Source: Streptococcus minor DSM 17118
GTDB taxonomy: Bacteria; Bacillota; Bacilli; Lactobacillales; Streptococcaceae
Reading direction: 5' to 3'
NCBI RefSeq assembly: GCF_000377005.1
Contig: NZ_AQYB01000030.1
Location: forward strand, 44,597-108,596
Length of the DNA stretch: 64,000 nucleotides
Below are positions 27,694 to 36,729 of the stretch, piece after piece. The translations under genes were made by a program, and so were the position numbers. The notes beneath the pieces were generated by a model, which ran no database searches, was not told the origin of the DNA, and was given only the letters and a program-made list of their open reading frames with translations. The first letter of the stretch is position 1; each line of letters begins with the position of its first letter.

Positions 27694-28572
27694 ATGCAGT
27701 TTACTATCTCTATACCCAAAAACTTTCCAGCCATGACTGTCAAAGAAGCGCTGGAGGATTATTTTCTCATTCCACGAAAAATCAGGCACTTTCTCCGTAC
27801 CAAAAAGCATGTCCGCGTCAACAATCAGACTGTCAACTGGCAGAGTCCGATTGTGGCAGGTGATTTGTTGGAATTGCGTTTTGATACAGAAGATTATCCT
27901 GAAAAAAGGCTTCCTCTCGGAGACGCTACCTTAGTGGAAGAACTCTATCAAGATGATCACCTGATTATCGTCAATAAGCCAGAAGGCATGAAAACTCATG
28001 GCAATGAGCCAACAGAAATTGCTCTGTTGAACCATGTCTCCAGCTATGTGGGACAGACCTGCTATGTGGTTCACAGATTGGATATGGAGACAAGCGGGGC
28101 CATTCTCTTTGCCAAAAATCCTTTTATCCTTCCTATTCTCAACCGACTACTGGAAGATAAACGCATTTCCCGCGAATACCTTGCCCTCTGCCAAGGTCAT
28201 CCGAAACAGGATAACATGACTGTCCGCCACAAACTAGGCCGTGATCGCCATGACAGGAGAAAACGGATTGTAGATTCCCGAAAAGGGAAGGCGGCTATCA
28301 CCCATGTTCGCCTTCTTGAAAAAATCGGGCCCAATAGCATGGTAGCCTGTCAACTGGAAACAGGTCGTACCCATCAGATTCGCGTTCATCTAGCCTATGA
28401 GGGCCATGCGCTACTTGGCGACCCACTTTACAGTCAAAAAACTGCTCCGAGGCTCATGTTGCATGCACAAAAATTGAGCTTGACTCATCCTTTCACGCTA
28501 GAAGACATCCGTGTTACTGCAAGATCCGCTAGTTTTGAACACTATATCGAGCACATGAAAAGCGAGGCCTAA
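27694..28572 (+). CDS. RluA/RluD-family pseudouridine synthase
   Basis: 292 residues from the ATG just after the reductase stop. N-terminal S4-like segment (IRHFLRTKKHVRVNNQTV) and catalytic domain with HRLDMETSGAILFAK, where the Asp is the nucleophile, plus GRTHQIRVHLAYEGHALLGDPLY. Modifies ribosomal or transfer RNA; the exact site cannot be assigned. The stop codon lies inside a terminator hairpin. Confidence 0.95.
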   Translation: MQFTISIPKNFPAMTVKEALEDYFLIPRKIRHFLRTKKHVRVNNQTVNWQSPIVAGDLLELRFDTEDYPEKRLPLGDATLVEELYQDDHLIIVNKPEGMKTHGNEPTEIALLNHVSSYVGQTCYVVHRLDMETSGAILFAKNPFILPILNRLLEDKRISREYLALCQGHPKQDNMTVRHKLGRDRHDRRKRIVDSRKGKAAITHVRLLEKIGPNSMVACQLETGRTHQIRVHLAYEGHALLGDPLYSQKTAPRLMLHAQKLSLTHPFTLEDIRVTARSASFEHYIEHMKSEA

Positions 28573-28585
28573 TCCTCGCTTTTTA
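28557..28585. terminator. Bidirectional terminator, pseudouridine synthase/purR
   Basis: AAAAGCGAGG CCTAAT CCTCGCTTTTT, overlapping the stop codon of the upstream plus-strand gene, with T runs on both strands. Confidence 0.93.
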
Positions 28586-28586
28586 C

Positions 28587-29402
28587 TTATTTATTGAAGA
28601 GATTCCCCAATTCAACTTGGACCTTTCCTTCTTTAACATCAATATTTGTCACTGCTAGGAGAGACTTGTAGTTGGCTACACTACGAGCCCCACTTTGGTT
28701 TTCAGCAAAGACAGCAACTCCAGCCAGACTACTATCAAATTCTGATAGGAGGCTAATCATACCGTTAATCGTACCACCATTTTTGAGAAAGTCATCCACG
28801 ATAAGAACACGGCTTCCAGCAGGCAGGCTACGTTTGGATAGAAACATCTTTTCGATACGATCACTCGAACCTGATACATAATTGACGGATACGGTAGAAC
28901 CTTCAGTAATCTTTAAATCGCGACGAACGATCACAAAGGGTACATTGAGAACATTGGCTACAGCATTTGCCAGAGGTACACCCTTGGTCGCAACAGTCAT
29001 CACTGCATCAATATTTTCATGCATAAAAGCGTTCGCAATGATTCGGCCAACATTTTTTAAAATATGGGGAGTGGACAGTAGGTCAGATGAGTAGATATAG
29101 CCACCCGGCAAAATCCGGTTGCTTTCTGCCATTTTGACTTTCAAATCCTCAGCAATGGCTAATGATTCCGCATCAGAGATAGAAGGAGTGAAAACAACAC
29201 CACCACTAGCCCCGGTGATTGTTTCAATATGGCCAATCGAACTCTCTTCAAAAGCCTTCTTAATGATGGCAATATCTTCAGAAATCGATGATTTAGCTGA
29301 CTGGTACTTTTCAGCAAATGTATTGAGGCTAGTCAATTCGTAGGGATGGTTGATCAAATAATTAGAAATAACCACCATCCGTTCGCTTCTTCTAAGTTTC
29401 AT
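28587..29402 (-). CDS. purR: Purine operon regulator PurR
   Basis: 271 residues. N-terminal winged helix (RRSERMVVISNYLINHPYELTSL) and a phosphoribosyltransferase-fold effector domain with the PRPP loop VLIVDDFLKNGGT near residue 205. In Gram-positive bacteria PurR binds PurBoxes and senses PRPP. It may act on purA in this window. A terminator from yhaM lies about 50 bases upstream, so purR has its own promoter. Confidence 0.97.
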   Translation of the reverse strand: MKLRRSERMVVISNYLINHPYELTSLNTFAEKYQSAKSSISEDIAIIKKAFEESSIGHIETITGASGGVVFTPSISDAESLAIAEDLKVKMAESNRILPGGYIYSSDLLSTPHILKNVGRIIANAFMHENIDAVMTVATKGVPLANAVANVLNVPFVIVRRDLKITEGSTVSVNYVSGSSDRIEKMFLSKRSLPAGSRVLIVDDFLKNGGTINGMISLLSEFDSSLAGVAVFAENQSGARSVANYKSLLAVTNIDVKEGKVQVELGNLFNK

Positions 29403-29447
29403 ACTTGTTGTCCTTCTTTATTTTTTTTCATTATACCACAATAAATA

Positions 29448-29484
29448 GAAAAAACGAACCTTTTACCTTAAAAAGTGTTCGTTT
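29448..29484 (-). terminator. Terminator after yhaM
   Basis: On the minus strand AAACGAAC...GTTCGTTT with TTTTTT following; it ends the rsgA-yhaM operon. Confidence 0.85.
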
Positions 29485-29493
29485 CATCGTTTT

Positions 29494-30438
29494 TTATTTG
29501 CTAATATTCGGCTTATAGAAGGCGCGGTTGTCCATGGCGAAGATACGGTTGGTCATCTCACCCTCGCTAACCTTATCAAGAGCTGTTATCATCATCATCA
29601 TTTCCGCATCAATATTGTCAATCATGTGTAGGATCTCTGCTTCCATGATTTGCGGACGAACAGGACTACCATACTCCAACTGGCCATGGTGACTTAAAAT
29701 CACATGACGCAAAACAATCACATCTTCTTTCTCATCATCTATACCTAACTCCATTAGGACCTTCGTGATTTCTTCGTCAATAAGGGAGATATGACCAATC
29801 AAATTGCCACGAACGGTATAGGAAGTATTATCTGGACCAGTCAACTCAATGACCTTCGCTAAATCATGGAGTAGGATACCTGCAAAGAGGAGGCTCTTGT
29901 TTAGCTGGGGATAGATGTCACCAATGGCATCTGCCAGACGAATCATAGTTGCTGTGTGATAGGACAAACCAGAGTAGAAAGCATGGTGGTTGGTCTTGGC
30001 TGCTGGGTAGGAATAGAACTCTTTTTCATACTTGCTGTACAGAGCACGTACGATACGCTGCCAAGTAGCATTTTCAATTCGGAAGACTATCTGACTCAAG
30101 TATTCCTTAGTATCCTTGACATCTACTGGCGGTTTTTCCTTAAAATCTGCAGGGTCATTGGGCTCATCAAAGCGAGGCAGACGCAGGGTGATTTGATTGA
30201 CCTGGGGCATGTTATTGTAGACCTCACGACGACCTTGCATATGAACTACAACTCCCGCTGTAAAATCCTTGATTTTCCCTGGCTGAGCATCCCAGACATT
30301 GCCTGAAATTTCACCTGTATCATCTTGAAATGTCAAAGCTAGATAGTCTTTTCCAGCCCGAGTTTGGCGGACTTCCGCTGACTTGATTAAGTAGAACCCT
30401 TCAAAGAATTCATCCTTTTTCATTTGATTAATTTTCAT
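29494..30438 (-). CDS. yhaM: 3'-5' exoribonuclease YhaM/Cbf1 family
   Basis: 314 residues. OB-fold (residues about 15-95: VRQTRAGKDYLALTFQDDTGEISGNVWD) followed by an HD hydrolase domain (HHAFYSGLSYHTATMIRLA, GILLHDLAKVIEL with the His-Asp pair). Metal-dependent exonuclease for RNA and single-stranded DNA; in B. subtilis YhaM and in pneumococcus Cbf1. Overlaps the end of rmuC by 11 bases. Last gene of its operon. Confidence 0.95.
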   Translation of the reverse strand: MKINQMKKDEFFEGFYLIKSAEVRQTRAGKDYLALTFQDDTGEISGNVWDAQPGKIKDFTAGVVVHMQGRREVYNNMPQVNQITLRLPRFDEPNDPADFKEKPPVDVKDTKEYLSQIVFRIENATWQRIVRALYSKYEKEFYSYPAAKTNHHAFYSGLSYHTATMIRLADAIGDIYPQLNKSLLFAGILLHDLAKVIELTGPDNTSYTVRGNLIGHISLIDEEITKVLMELGIDDEKEDVIVLRHVILSHHGQLEYGSPVRPQIMEAEILHMIDNIDAEMMMMITALDKVSEGEMTNRIFAMDNRAFYKPNISK

Positions 30439-31672
30439 CTATTCTCTCTTCTTCATTTATTTGTAGGAGATGTCTGGTTTGGTCATCCTCATAGAGTTCG
30501 ATTGTCCGAAGTGTTCGCTCAATAGCAGATGTTCTACGATTTAAAAGCTCATCTAGGTTACTGCTGGCATTGCTGAGGTGCTTTTGGGCCTTGGCCAAAA
30601 TACCACCAAACTTGCCAAATTCTCCCTTGACATTCCCCAAAATCTTGCTGATATCATTGGCAGATTTTTGGATGTTCAGCGTTTTAAAGCCTACCGATAG
30701 GGAGTTAAGTAAGGCCGATAAGGTGGACGGGCCTGCAACCACGATATGCTCATTGCGACGCAGACCATCAAAAAACTCCGGATTGCGGACAACCTCAGAA
30801 TAAAGACCTTCTGTCGGTAAAAACAAAATCCCAAAATTAGTAGTTTCAGGTGGATTGAGGTACTTGGTTGAAATATCTTTAGCAAAACGTTTAATGGAGG
30901 CCAACAGCGTTTTTCGATAAAACTCGATCTGCCCCTTATCTCCCTCATCATACGCTTCTTCTAAACGATAATAATCTGCCAGTGGAAATTTGGAATCAAT
31001 GGGGAGGTAGACATAATCATCTGTAGTCTGACCAGGCATCTTGACAGCATATTCCACCCGCTCACTGGAGCCTGACACAGTGGCAAATTCTCGCTCATAC
31101 TGACTGGGAGTTAGTATATCTTCGATAATCTGGCCCAGCTGCAATTCCCCCATGATTCCCCGAGTCTTCGTATTGGAGAGAACTTTGTTGAGGGTACCGA
31201 CATCACGAGCTACATTTTGCATTTCGCCTAAACCACGGTTGACTGATTCTAATTGCTTGGAAACCGTCTCGAAGGAAGCCTGAAGGCGGGTCTGTAAGGT
31301 TTTCTCTAGCTTCTCCTCCACAGTTTGTCGCATCTCTTCTAGGCGTTTTTCATTAGAAGTCTGCAAGGCTTGTAGGCGCTGATCGGTCGCATCTCGATTT
31401 TGCAACAGGCTCTGGTTCACGTCTTGGCGAATTTCTGTCAGGTGCTGGTAAAGTTCTCGGCGTAGTTCAGTTAGCTCTTGATTGACGAGCCCCTGTTGTT
31501 GCAACAGTTTCTGACTATTAGTTTCCAACTGATAGGTCAACTGGTCGGATAGCTGATCGGCTGTAGCCTCTGATTCCCTTGATAGCTGCTGACTCATAGC
31601 CTGAGTCTTCATCCAGAGGGCCAAGACACCCAGTAACATGAAGACCAAGAGGATAACAATGACAATCTCCAT
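30428..31672 (-). CDS. rmuC: DNA recombination protein RmuC
   Basis: About 414 residues from MEIVIVILLVFMLLG, i.e. an N-terminal membrane anchor, then a long coiled coil (about 25-150; repeated QLxxxLxxL and Glu/Gln-rich) and the RmuC nuclease-like domain (GELQLGQIIEDILTPSQYERE, YLPIDSKFPLADYYRLEEAYD, FLPTEGLYSEVVRN). E. coli RmuC limits inversions at short repeats. The frame extends 12 codons further upstream, but the chosen ATG lies right after the thiN stop with GGAG upstream. Confidence 0.95.
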   Translation of the reverse strand: MEIVIVILLVFMLLGVLALWMKTQAMSQQLSRESEATADQLSDQLTYQLETNSQKLLQQQGLVNQELTELRRELYQHLTEIRQDVNQSLLQNRDATDQRLQALQTSNEKRLEEMRQTVEEKLEKTLQTRLQASFETVSKQLESVNRGLGEMQNVARDVGTLNKVLSNTKTRGIMGELQLGQIIEDILTPSQYEREFATVSGSSERVEYAVKMPGQTTDDYVYLPIDSKFPLADYYRLEEAYDEGDKGQIEFYRKTLLASIKRFAKDISTKYLNPPETTNFGILFLPTEGLYSEVVRNPEFFDGLRRNEHIVVAGPSTLSALLNSLSVGFKTLNIQKSANDISKILGNVKGEFGKFGGILAKAQKHLSNASSNLDELLNRRTSAIERTLRTIELYEDDQTRHLLQINEEERIDEN

Positions 31673-31673
31673 T

Positions 31674-32306
31674 CTAACTCCTATCCTTACTGTAAATGAT
31701 GACGACATAGCCGGTATCGAGGCTTATTTGTATATCTCCTTCAAGAAATTCATTGCTTGAATAACATTTTTTAAAAAAGAAATTTTCTTCCTTCAATGGG
31801 TATTTCGCATTTTCGATGGTCAAACGGCTACCATCTGCAGGCATAAAAGAAATATAGGTCATGCCCTTCTTGGGTGACAAGCGGTGCTGACCTGCTGGGC
31901 GAAAGAGGATACGGTTGGTTGCACCTACCAACTCTATTTGTTGCATAAAAGGTGCCAAATCAGGCTCGCTTGCTAAGAATAGATTGGAAAGTAAATGATC
32001 AATCCTCCCACCTAAGGCTCCAAAAACTGTAGCATGAGCCTGAGGGTGGCGCTCAAAAATCGTCTTTAAAGCCAATTCCAAATCCGTATCATTTTTTTCA
32101 GCTGGCGCCTGAATGAGCTCTGTAGCTACTTGCTTAATCTGTTGAAAATCCGAGGGACTAACCGAATCAAAATCACCAATAGCCATATCCAACGGAAGAC
32201 CGTGCTTTAGTAGAAAAAGAGAACCTGCATCCACTCCTACAAAGACATCAAAGTCTGTCTCCAACACATCCAAATCTCCACCTGCAAAGAAAGCAATTCT
32301 AATCAT
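31674..32306 (-). CDS. thiN: Thiamine pyrophosphokinase
   Basis: 210 residues. Converts thiamine to thiamine pyrophosphate using ATP. Motifs are VGVDAGSLFLLKHGLPLDMAIGDFDSV near the N terminus, KNDTDLELAL, and ATVFGALGGRIDHLLSN with conserved acidic and Arg residues. The start overlaps the last codons of rpe by 8 bases, so translation is coupled. Confidence 0.95.
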   Translation of the reverse strand: MIRIAFFAGGDLDVLETDFDVFVGVDAGSLFLLKHGLPLDMAIGDFDSVSPSDFQQIKQVATELIQAPAEKNDTDLELALKTIFERHPQAHATVFGALGGRIDHLLSNLFLASEPDLAPFMQQIELVGATNRILFRPAGQHRLSPKKGMTYISFMPADGSRLTIENAKYPLKEENFFFKKCYSSNEFLEGDIQISLDTGYVVIIYSKDRS

Positions 32307-32958
32307 GAAGAGCTGCCTTCAAACTATCTACTCTAGCTTGGAGGTCACCCTTGAACAGATAGGATCCTGCTACAAAGACATTGGCTCCTGCTGCCTTTGC
32401 TGAATAAATCGTTTGATCATCGATGCCACCGTCAACTTCAATGTCAAAACTCAGACCCTTGGCCTCACGTAAAGCTACCAAATTTGCAATCTTATCTGCC
32501 ATCTCAGGAATGTAAGCTTGACCACCAAAACCTGGATTGACAGTCATGATGAGAACTTGATCAGCTAAGTTGAGGACGTGCTCAATGGTAGCTAGAGGCG
32601 TTCCTGGATTGATAACGACACCAGCCTTCATGCCAGCAGCCTTTATTTTTTGTAGGGCTCCGTGGATATGAACGGTTGCTTCGGCATGAATAGTCAAAAT
32701 ATCTGCACCCGCACGTGCAAAGGTGTCAATATGATTTTCTGGATTAGAAACCATGAGATGGCAATCAAACACCAACTTGCTATGGGGACGCATGCTAGCA
32801 ACCACATCTGCACCAAAGGAAATATTGGGCACAAAATGGCCATCCATCACATCAATGTGGACATAATCTACACCTGTTTCTTCCAGACGTTTTAGTTCTT
32901 TTTCAAAATTGGCATAATCTGCCGCTAGGATAGAGGGAGCGATTTTGTAACGAGACAT
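32299..32958 (-). CDS. rpe: Ribulose-phosphate 3-epimerase
   Basis: 219 residues starting MSRYKIAPSILAADYANFEKEL; an in-frame codon 9 bases earlier has no better site. TIM-barrel pentose phosphate enzyme that interconverts ribulose 5-phosphate and xylulose 5-phosphate. Metal-binding HIDVMDGHFVPN (His-Asp pair), FDCHLMV, MTVNPGFGGQ and VDGGI are all in place. Middle gene of the conserved rsgA-rpe-thiN-rmuC order. Confidence 0.97.
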   Translation of the reverse strand: MSRYKIAPSILAADYANFEKELKRLEETGVDYVHIDVMDGHFVPNISFGADVVASMRPHSKLVFDCHLMVSNPENHIDTFARAGADILTIHAEATVHIHGALQKIKAAGMKAGVVINPGTPLATIEHVLNLADQVLIMTVNPGFGGQAYIPEMADKIANLVALREAKGLSFDIEVDGGIDDQTIYSAKAAGANVFVAGSYLFKGDLQARVDSLKAALHD

Positions 32959-32981
32959 AGGTACCAACTTTCTATTTTCTA

Positions 32982-33857
32982 TTAGGAATTTTTCTTACTC
33001 ACTTTTTTGTAAACTTCACGAGTCTGCTCGATTTCACTTAGAAATTGCAGGTAGTTATCATAGCGGCTTTGAGACACCAGATCAGTTTCTAGGGCTAGCT
33101 TGACTGCGCAATTTGGCTCATGGGTATGGGTACAGGTCCGGAATTTACATCCCTGGCTGACGTCGGCCAACTCAGGAAAGCAATCATTGAGGAGCTCAGC
33201 TTCCTTCACTTCATAGTCCAGAGAAGAAAAACCTGGTGTATCCGCAATCTTTCCGCCATTGACATTGTAAAAGCTCACTGCCCGCGTCGTATGGCGACCA
33301 CGACCTAGACTATCTGAAATGTTCCCTGTTTCCAAGGCTAAATCTGGGGCGATTTTGTTGAGCAGGGTGGACTTGCCAACCCCCGTCTGGCCCATAAAGA
33401 CAGTCACCTTATTTTCCAAATAGGGCAGCAACTCTTCTAGCCTATAAAGGAAAGCATAGCCGATGTTTTCATAAATAGCCTTAAAACGATCCAGTTGTGC
33501 AAGATCATCAACTAGATCTAGTTTACTAATATAGATAATGGGCTCGATTGTTTTTTGCTCCAAAAGCACCAGAAAACGATCCAACAAATTAGCGTTGAAA
33601 TCTGGCTCCCTTGCAGACATGATGACTACTGCCTGATCGATATTGACAATGGGTGGTCGTACTAGACTGTTTTTGCGTTCATGAATATTTAAGATATAGC
33701 CTTCGGAATTGTCCTCTGCAGAAAAGTCTACAAAATCCCCTACATAGGGAGTCTGACCTTTTTTTCGAAAATTCCCGCGTGCCCGCGTCTGATACACTTG
33801 GCCATCTGCTTCTACATAGTAGAAACCTGCCAAGGATTTGATAATTCTACCTTGCAA
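32982..33857 (-). CDS. rsgA: Ribosome small subunit GTPase RsgA
   Basis: 291 residues from a TTG ([19 protein letters not shown]) with AAAGGAG 5 bases upstream; an upstream ATG (27 bases) lacks such a site and does not match the family N terminus. Circularly permuted GTPase for 30S assembly: OB-fold, G4 ISKLDL, G1 [10 protein letters not shown]3 DTPGFSS, and a C-terminal zinc knuckle [14 protein letters not shown]. First gene of the rsgA-rpe-thiN-rmuC-yhaM operon. Confidence 0.95.
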   Translation of the reverse strand: MQGRIIKSLAGFYYVEADGQVYQTRARGNFRKKGQTPYVGDFVDFSAEDNSEGYILNIHERKNSLVRPPIVNIDQAVVIMSAREPDFNANLLDRFLVLLEQKTIEPIIYISKLDLVDDLAQLDRFKAIYENIGYAFLYRLEELLPYLENKVTVFMGQTGVGKSTLLNKIAPDLALETGNISDSLGRGRHTTRAVSFYNVNGGKIADTPGFSSLDYEVKEAELLNDCFPELADVSQGCKFRTCTHTHEPNCAVKLALETDLVSQSRYDNYLQFLSEIEQTREVYKKVSKKNS

Positions 33858-33981
33858 ATAAACTCCTTTTTTATGTACTGTCAAAATTACTTAATTACCC
33901 CTATTATACCAAAATTTTCAACAGGATGCGGCTTAGTCAGTCAGACCATTGATAAATTCTTTAATAAACAAAAAGAGAAAC

Positions 33982-34010
33982 TTGTTTTTTGGGAAAAAAT
34001 TGTGTATGAT
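33982..34010 (+). promoter_or_regulatory. tRNA-Leu promoter
   Basis: TTGTTT, 17 bases, TATGAT, 13 bases before the tRNA. Confidence 0.75.
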
Positions 34011-34023
34011 AATATCATCCCAT

Positions 34024-34105
34024 GCGGAGGTGGTGGAACGGCAGACACGCATGCTTCAGGCGCATGTGCCCATCGGGTGTGAGGGTTCAAATCCCTTCCT
34101 CCGCA
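34024..34105 (+). tRNA. tRNA-Leu (anticodon CAG)
   Basis: 82 bases with acceptor arms GCGGAGG and CCTCCGC, anticodon stem CATGC/GCATG around loop TTCAGGC (anticodon CAG), a variable arm typical of class II tRNAs (TGCCCATCGGGTG), and T-arm GAGGGTTCAAATCCCTT. No encoded CCA. It lies at the edge of the G+C-rich sorbitol operon. Confidence 0.96.
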
Positions 34106-34116
34106 TTGTAGACAAG

Positions 34117-34147
34117 AAACCCAAGTCAGATTACTGGCTTGGGTTTT
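34117..34147. terminator. Terminator after tRNA-Leu
   Basis: AAACCCAAG and CTTGGGTTT with a 13-base loop, followed by TGCTTTT on the plus strand. It could also stop the sorbitol operon from the other side. Confidence 0.88.
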
Positions 34148-34172
34148 GCTTTTCTAGCATATTTGGGATTGG

Positions 34173-34538
34173 CTAAGCCAAGAGCTGAATCACTGTCCCA
34201 TCCTGTAAGCTTGGAAGGCTTTCCCCCTCAACATGGAGGGTGCCCGGAAGGCTTCCTGCACTGGAACCATCAAAATGAATACTGATATGGCCGAGGTTGC
34301 GAAGATTCTTCTCCACTACGTTACCAACAGCTGTAATCACAAACTCCTGCTGGTCTATCCGCAGTTTCCCCCCAACCGGGATGCTACCTCTTAGGTCTTT
34401 GTTATCAATGGTAAAACAAAATTCTGCAAGGTCTGCAGGGGCCCCCTCGCCGAAGAGGATCAGCATATTTGCCCCTTCAATCATCCCGAGCGCTTCTGGT
34501 CCAATGGCGACCACTCTAGTTTCAAAAATTACTGACAT
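34173..34538 (-). CDS. srlB: Sorbitol-specific PTS component IIA
   Basis: 121 residues starting MSVIFETRVVAIGPEALGMIEG. Matches the glucitol/sorbitol IIA family (GEGAPADLAEFCF, VTAVGNVVEKNLRNLGHISIHFDG, PGTLHVEGE). It should accept phosphate from HPr and pass it to SrlE. As I recall it, E. coli GutB is phosphorylated on a His in CFIH (about residue 43); here that place reads CFTID, so the expected His is not there. Two other conserved His (LGH, TLHV) remain. Last gene of the srl operon. Confidence 0.9.
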   Translation of the reverse strand: MSVIFETRVVAIGPEALGMIEGANMLILFGEGAPADLAEFCFTIDNKDLRGSIPVGGKLRIDQQEFVITAVGNVVEKNLRNLGHISIHFDGSSAGSLPGTLHVEGESLPSLQDGTVIQLLA

Positions 34539-34658
34539 GTCTTTCCTCTTTTTTCTGTCATTGGCTGGTGAGGGTAGGAGTGGGTTCCTCAAGGAAACCC
34601 GCTCCCTTTTCTTCACCTCTATTATACTCTTTTCCTTTCTTTTTGAAAGAAGGGAATC

Positions 34659-35648
34659 TTATTGGTAGAGACCGATGGAGGCAATCCAAGCCGCTACGAC
34701 ACGGGGAACACCACTCAAGAAGCGAGAGTAGAGAACAGAGGGAACCCCAACTTCAACAGTCTCCGCTTCTGCTTCTGATAAACCTAGGGCAACTGGGATA
34801 AAGTCACAACCATTTTGCGTATTGATGGCAAAGAGGGCAGGGAGAGCCATTTGTGGCGGGATATTGCCCTTGCCGATTTCCACACCGATCAGGGTTCCGA
34901 TGATTTGAGAGATGACCGCACCAGGTCCAAGCAGGGGTGAAAGGAAGGGCAGCGAACAGATGAAGCCGATGATGATGAGGCCCCACACATTTCCTGCCAG
35001 GGGAACCATGAGTTTGGCAATCCAATTCCCCACGCCAGAGCCATTGATAACCCCAATCAAGAGGGAAACAAAAGCCATGAAGGGCAGGATGGTATTGAGC
35101 ATGGTTTGGATGGCATCGCGGGCTGCCTGGTTAAAGATGGCAACAACCTTACCAGCCCCCATCCCGATGCGGGCTACAAAACTGGATTCTGCTCGTTGTT
35201 CGGTAATTTTCTTGCTGGTGTCATAGGTCCCAACCTTTGGCTCTTCTGCCACTAGCCTTGCTTCGACTGCGGATTCACCAGTTGCTGAAATCTGGTCCAC
35301 ACCGACAGCTGATACATAAATATCCTCCGTGATGTATTGGGCCAGGGGGCCAGACTTGCCAGTCGCTACGATGTTGATGGTCGGAATCCCTTTTTTCGGA
35401 TAGATGCCACAACGAAGAGTGCCTCCACAGTCTACGATGGCTAGGGCAATTTCTTCATCTGGAATAGATGTCTTGAAGCCATTGACGGCTTCCATCCCAG
35501 TCAAAGCGGCAATCTTATCCACAATCTCAGGCTTTTCACCGCCGCCAGTAATATAAATAAACTTATGTTTTTCTTCCGTTGGGGTAATCACGAGAGGACC
35601 GCCAAATCCACCGCTACCTTTGACAACTTTGATGCTTTGATATGCCAT
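34659..35648 (-). CDS. srlE: Sorbitol-specific PTS component IIBC (N-terminal IIB)
   Basis: 329 residues. N-terminal IIB domain with the phosphocysteine motif [21 protein letters not shown] at about residues 72-92, then a membrane part with several helices ([54 protein letters not shown]). With SrlA it forms the membrane permease that takes up and phosphorylates sorbitol. 22 bases downstream of srlA. Noticeably G+C-rich, like the rest of the operon. Confidence 0.95.
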   Translation of the reverse strand: MAYQSIKVVKGSGGFGGPLVITPTEEKHKFIYITGGGEKPEIVDKIAALTGMEAVNGFKTSIPDEEIALAIVDCGGTLRCGIYPKKGIPTINIVATGKSGPLAQYITEDIYVSAVGVDQISATGESAVEARLVAEEPKVGTYDTSKKITEQRAESSFVARIGMGAGKVVAIFNQAARDAIQTMLNTILPFMAFVSLLIGVINGSGVGNWIAKLMVPLAGNVWGLIIIGFICSLPFLSPLLGPGAVISQIIGTLIGVEIGKGNIPPQMALPALFAINTQNGCDFIPVALGLSEAEAETVEVGVPSVLYSRFLSGVPRVVAAWIASIGLYQ

Positions 35649-35670
35649 GATTGTTCTCCTTCGTCCTTTT

Positions 35671-36213
35671 CTAGTTCAATGTTTTGCTGAGGGTCACGCC
35701 CTGTTGCTTGCAGACCCAGGCAGTCGTAAAGTCTGTTATCCAGCCTGCAAAGAAGTTCATGACCAAGCCCACCAAGAGATAGCGAATGGCCAAATCCATG
35801 GTGCTCAGGCCCAGGGTTTCAATGCCTGATGCGATCCCAAGCCAAACAAAGAGCTCCCCTGGATTGATATGGGGAAATACCCCGTTAGAGGTGTGGCAAA
35901 ACTGCATCTGGGAGGCAACATAGCTTGGCTTGTAAAATTCGGGCATAAAGCGCCCCATTGAAATGGCCATGGGATTTCCCAGCATAAAGGCTGAAATGAA
36001 GGGCAAAATCATGTAACGGCTGATGGGGTTCTTAGCGGACACCTGGGCCAGCTTATTGACCTTTTCTTCCCCAAGAATGGCAATGAGGGCGTTCATGGCC
36101 ACCAAGAGCATGAGGACGACTGGTACAATGCCTGTCATCCAGGAAATAAAGGTGTCTCCTCCCAGTTGGAAGAGGCGCATAAAGCCTTCCGCAAAGTTAA
36201 TAATGAAATCCAT
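35671..36213 (-). CDS. srlA: Sorbitol-specific PTS component IIC2
   Basis: 180 residues with about four membrane helices ([72 protein letters not shown]). The phrase [21 protein letters not shown] is a signature of the GutA/SrlA family. Partner of SrlE. The start has AAAGGAG upstream. It follows gutM by about 36 bases. Confidence 0.95.
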   Translation of the reverse strand: MDFIINFAEGFMRLFQLGGDTFISWMTGIVPVVLMLLVAMNALIAILGEEKVNKLAQVSAKNPISRYMILPFISAFMLGNPMAISMGRFMPEFYKPSYVASQMQFCHTSNGVFPHINPGELFVWLGIASGIETLGLSTMDLAIRYLLVGLVMNFFAGWITDFTTAWVCKQQGVTLSKTLN

Positions 36214-36249
36214 ACTAAACTCCTTTTCTTCGAGCTTTCCTCGATTGTC

Positions 36250-36729
36250 TTAAGATTTTTTGAAATGATATTTGAAACGCGACAGTAAGTACTTGGCATT
36301 GGTCGTCACATCCAAGGCCGAGCCATATTTTGGAACATCCTGATAGTTACCAGCTTCCACGCGGAGAAAGACCTCACGCGCATCCTCTATGGCTATCTGA
36401 AGCAACTTATTTTCCTGGCGTACCAAGGGATTGTAGCGATCCAGATAGTGGATGTCCTGCCCGATATAGGCCGGCATGTCCTTGAAACGAGCCAGGATGG
36501 TCACTCCCTGCATCTTTTTCGCAGCCAGCACTTTTCCCTCCCTATCCAGGGCAAAGAGGACAATAGTGCCAGACTGAATCTTGCCAGAACGCCGTCCGAT
36601 GGCAACCCGGCCCAGTTCCCTCAGCTGACCATAGGTGACATTGAAGTTTTTGAGCTGTTTCAAGCCAAGGAGGATCTGCAGGACATAGGCTGCCGCGCAA
36701 AATGCTCCAAACAGTATCATGCTGTTCAT
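36250..36729 (-). CDS. gutM: Glucitol operon activator GutM
   Basis: 159 residues. One N-terminal membrane helix (MILFGAFCAAAYVLQILLG), then a soluble part (NVTYGQLRELGRVAIGRRSGKIQSGTIVLFALDREGKVLAAKKMQG). GutM-family proteins raise expression of sorbitol operons with the GutR regulator. It starts immediately after the gutR stop, so translation is coupled. Confidence 0.92.
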   Translation of the reverse strand: MNSMILFGAFCAAAYVLQILLGLKQLKNFNVTYGQLRELGRVAIGRRSGKIQSGTIVLFALDREGKVLAAKKMQGVTILARFKDMPAYIGQDIHYLDRYNPLVRQENKLLQIAIEDAREVFLRVEAGNYQDVPKYGSALDVTTNAKYLLSRFKYHFKKS

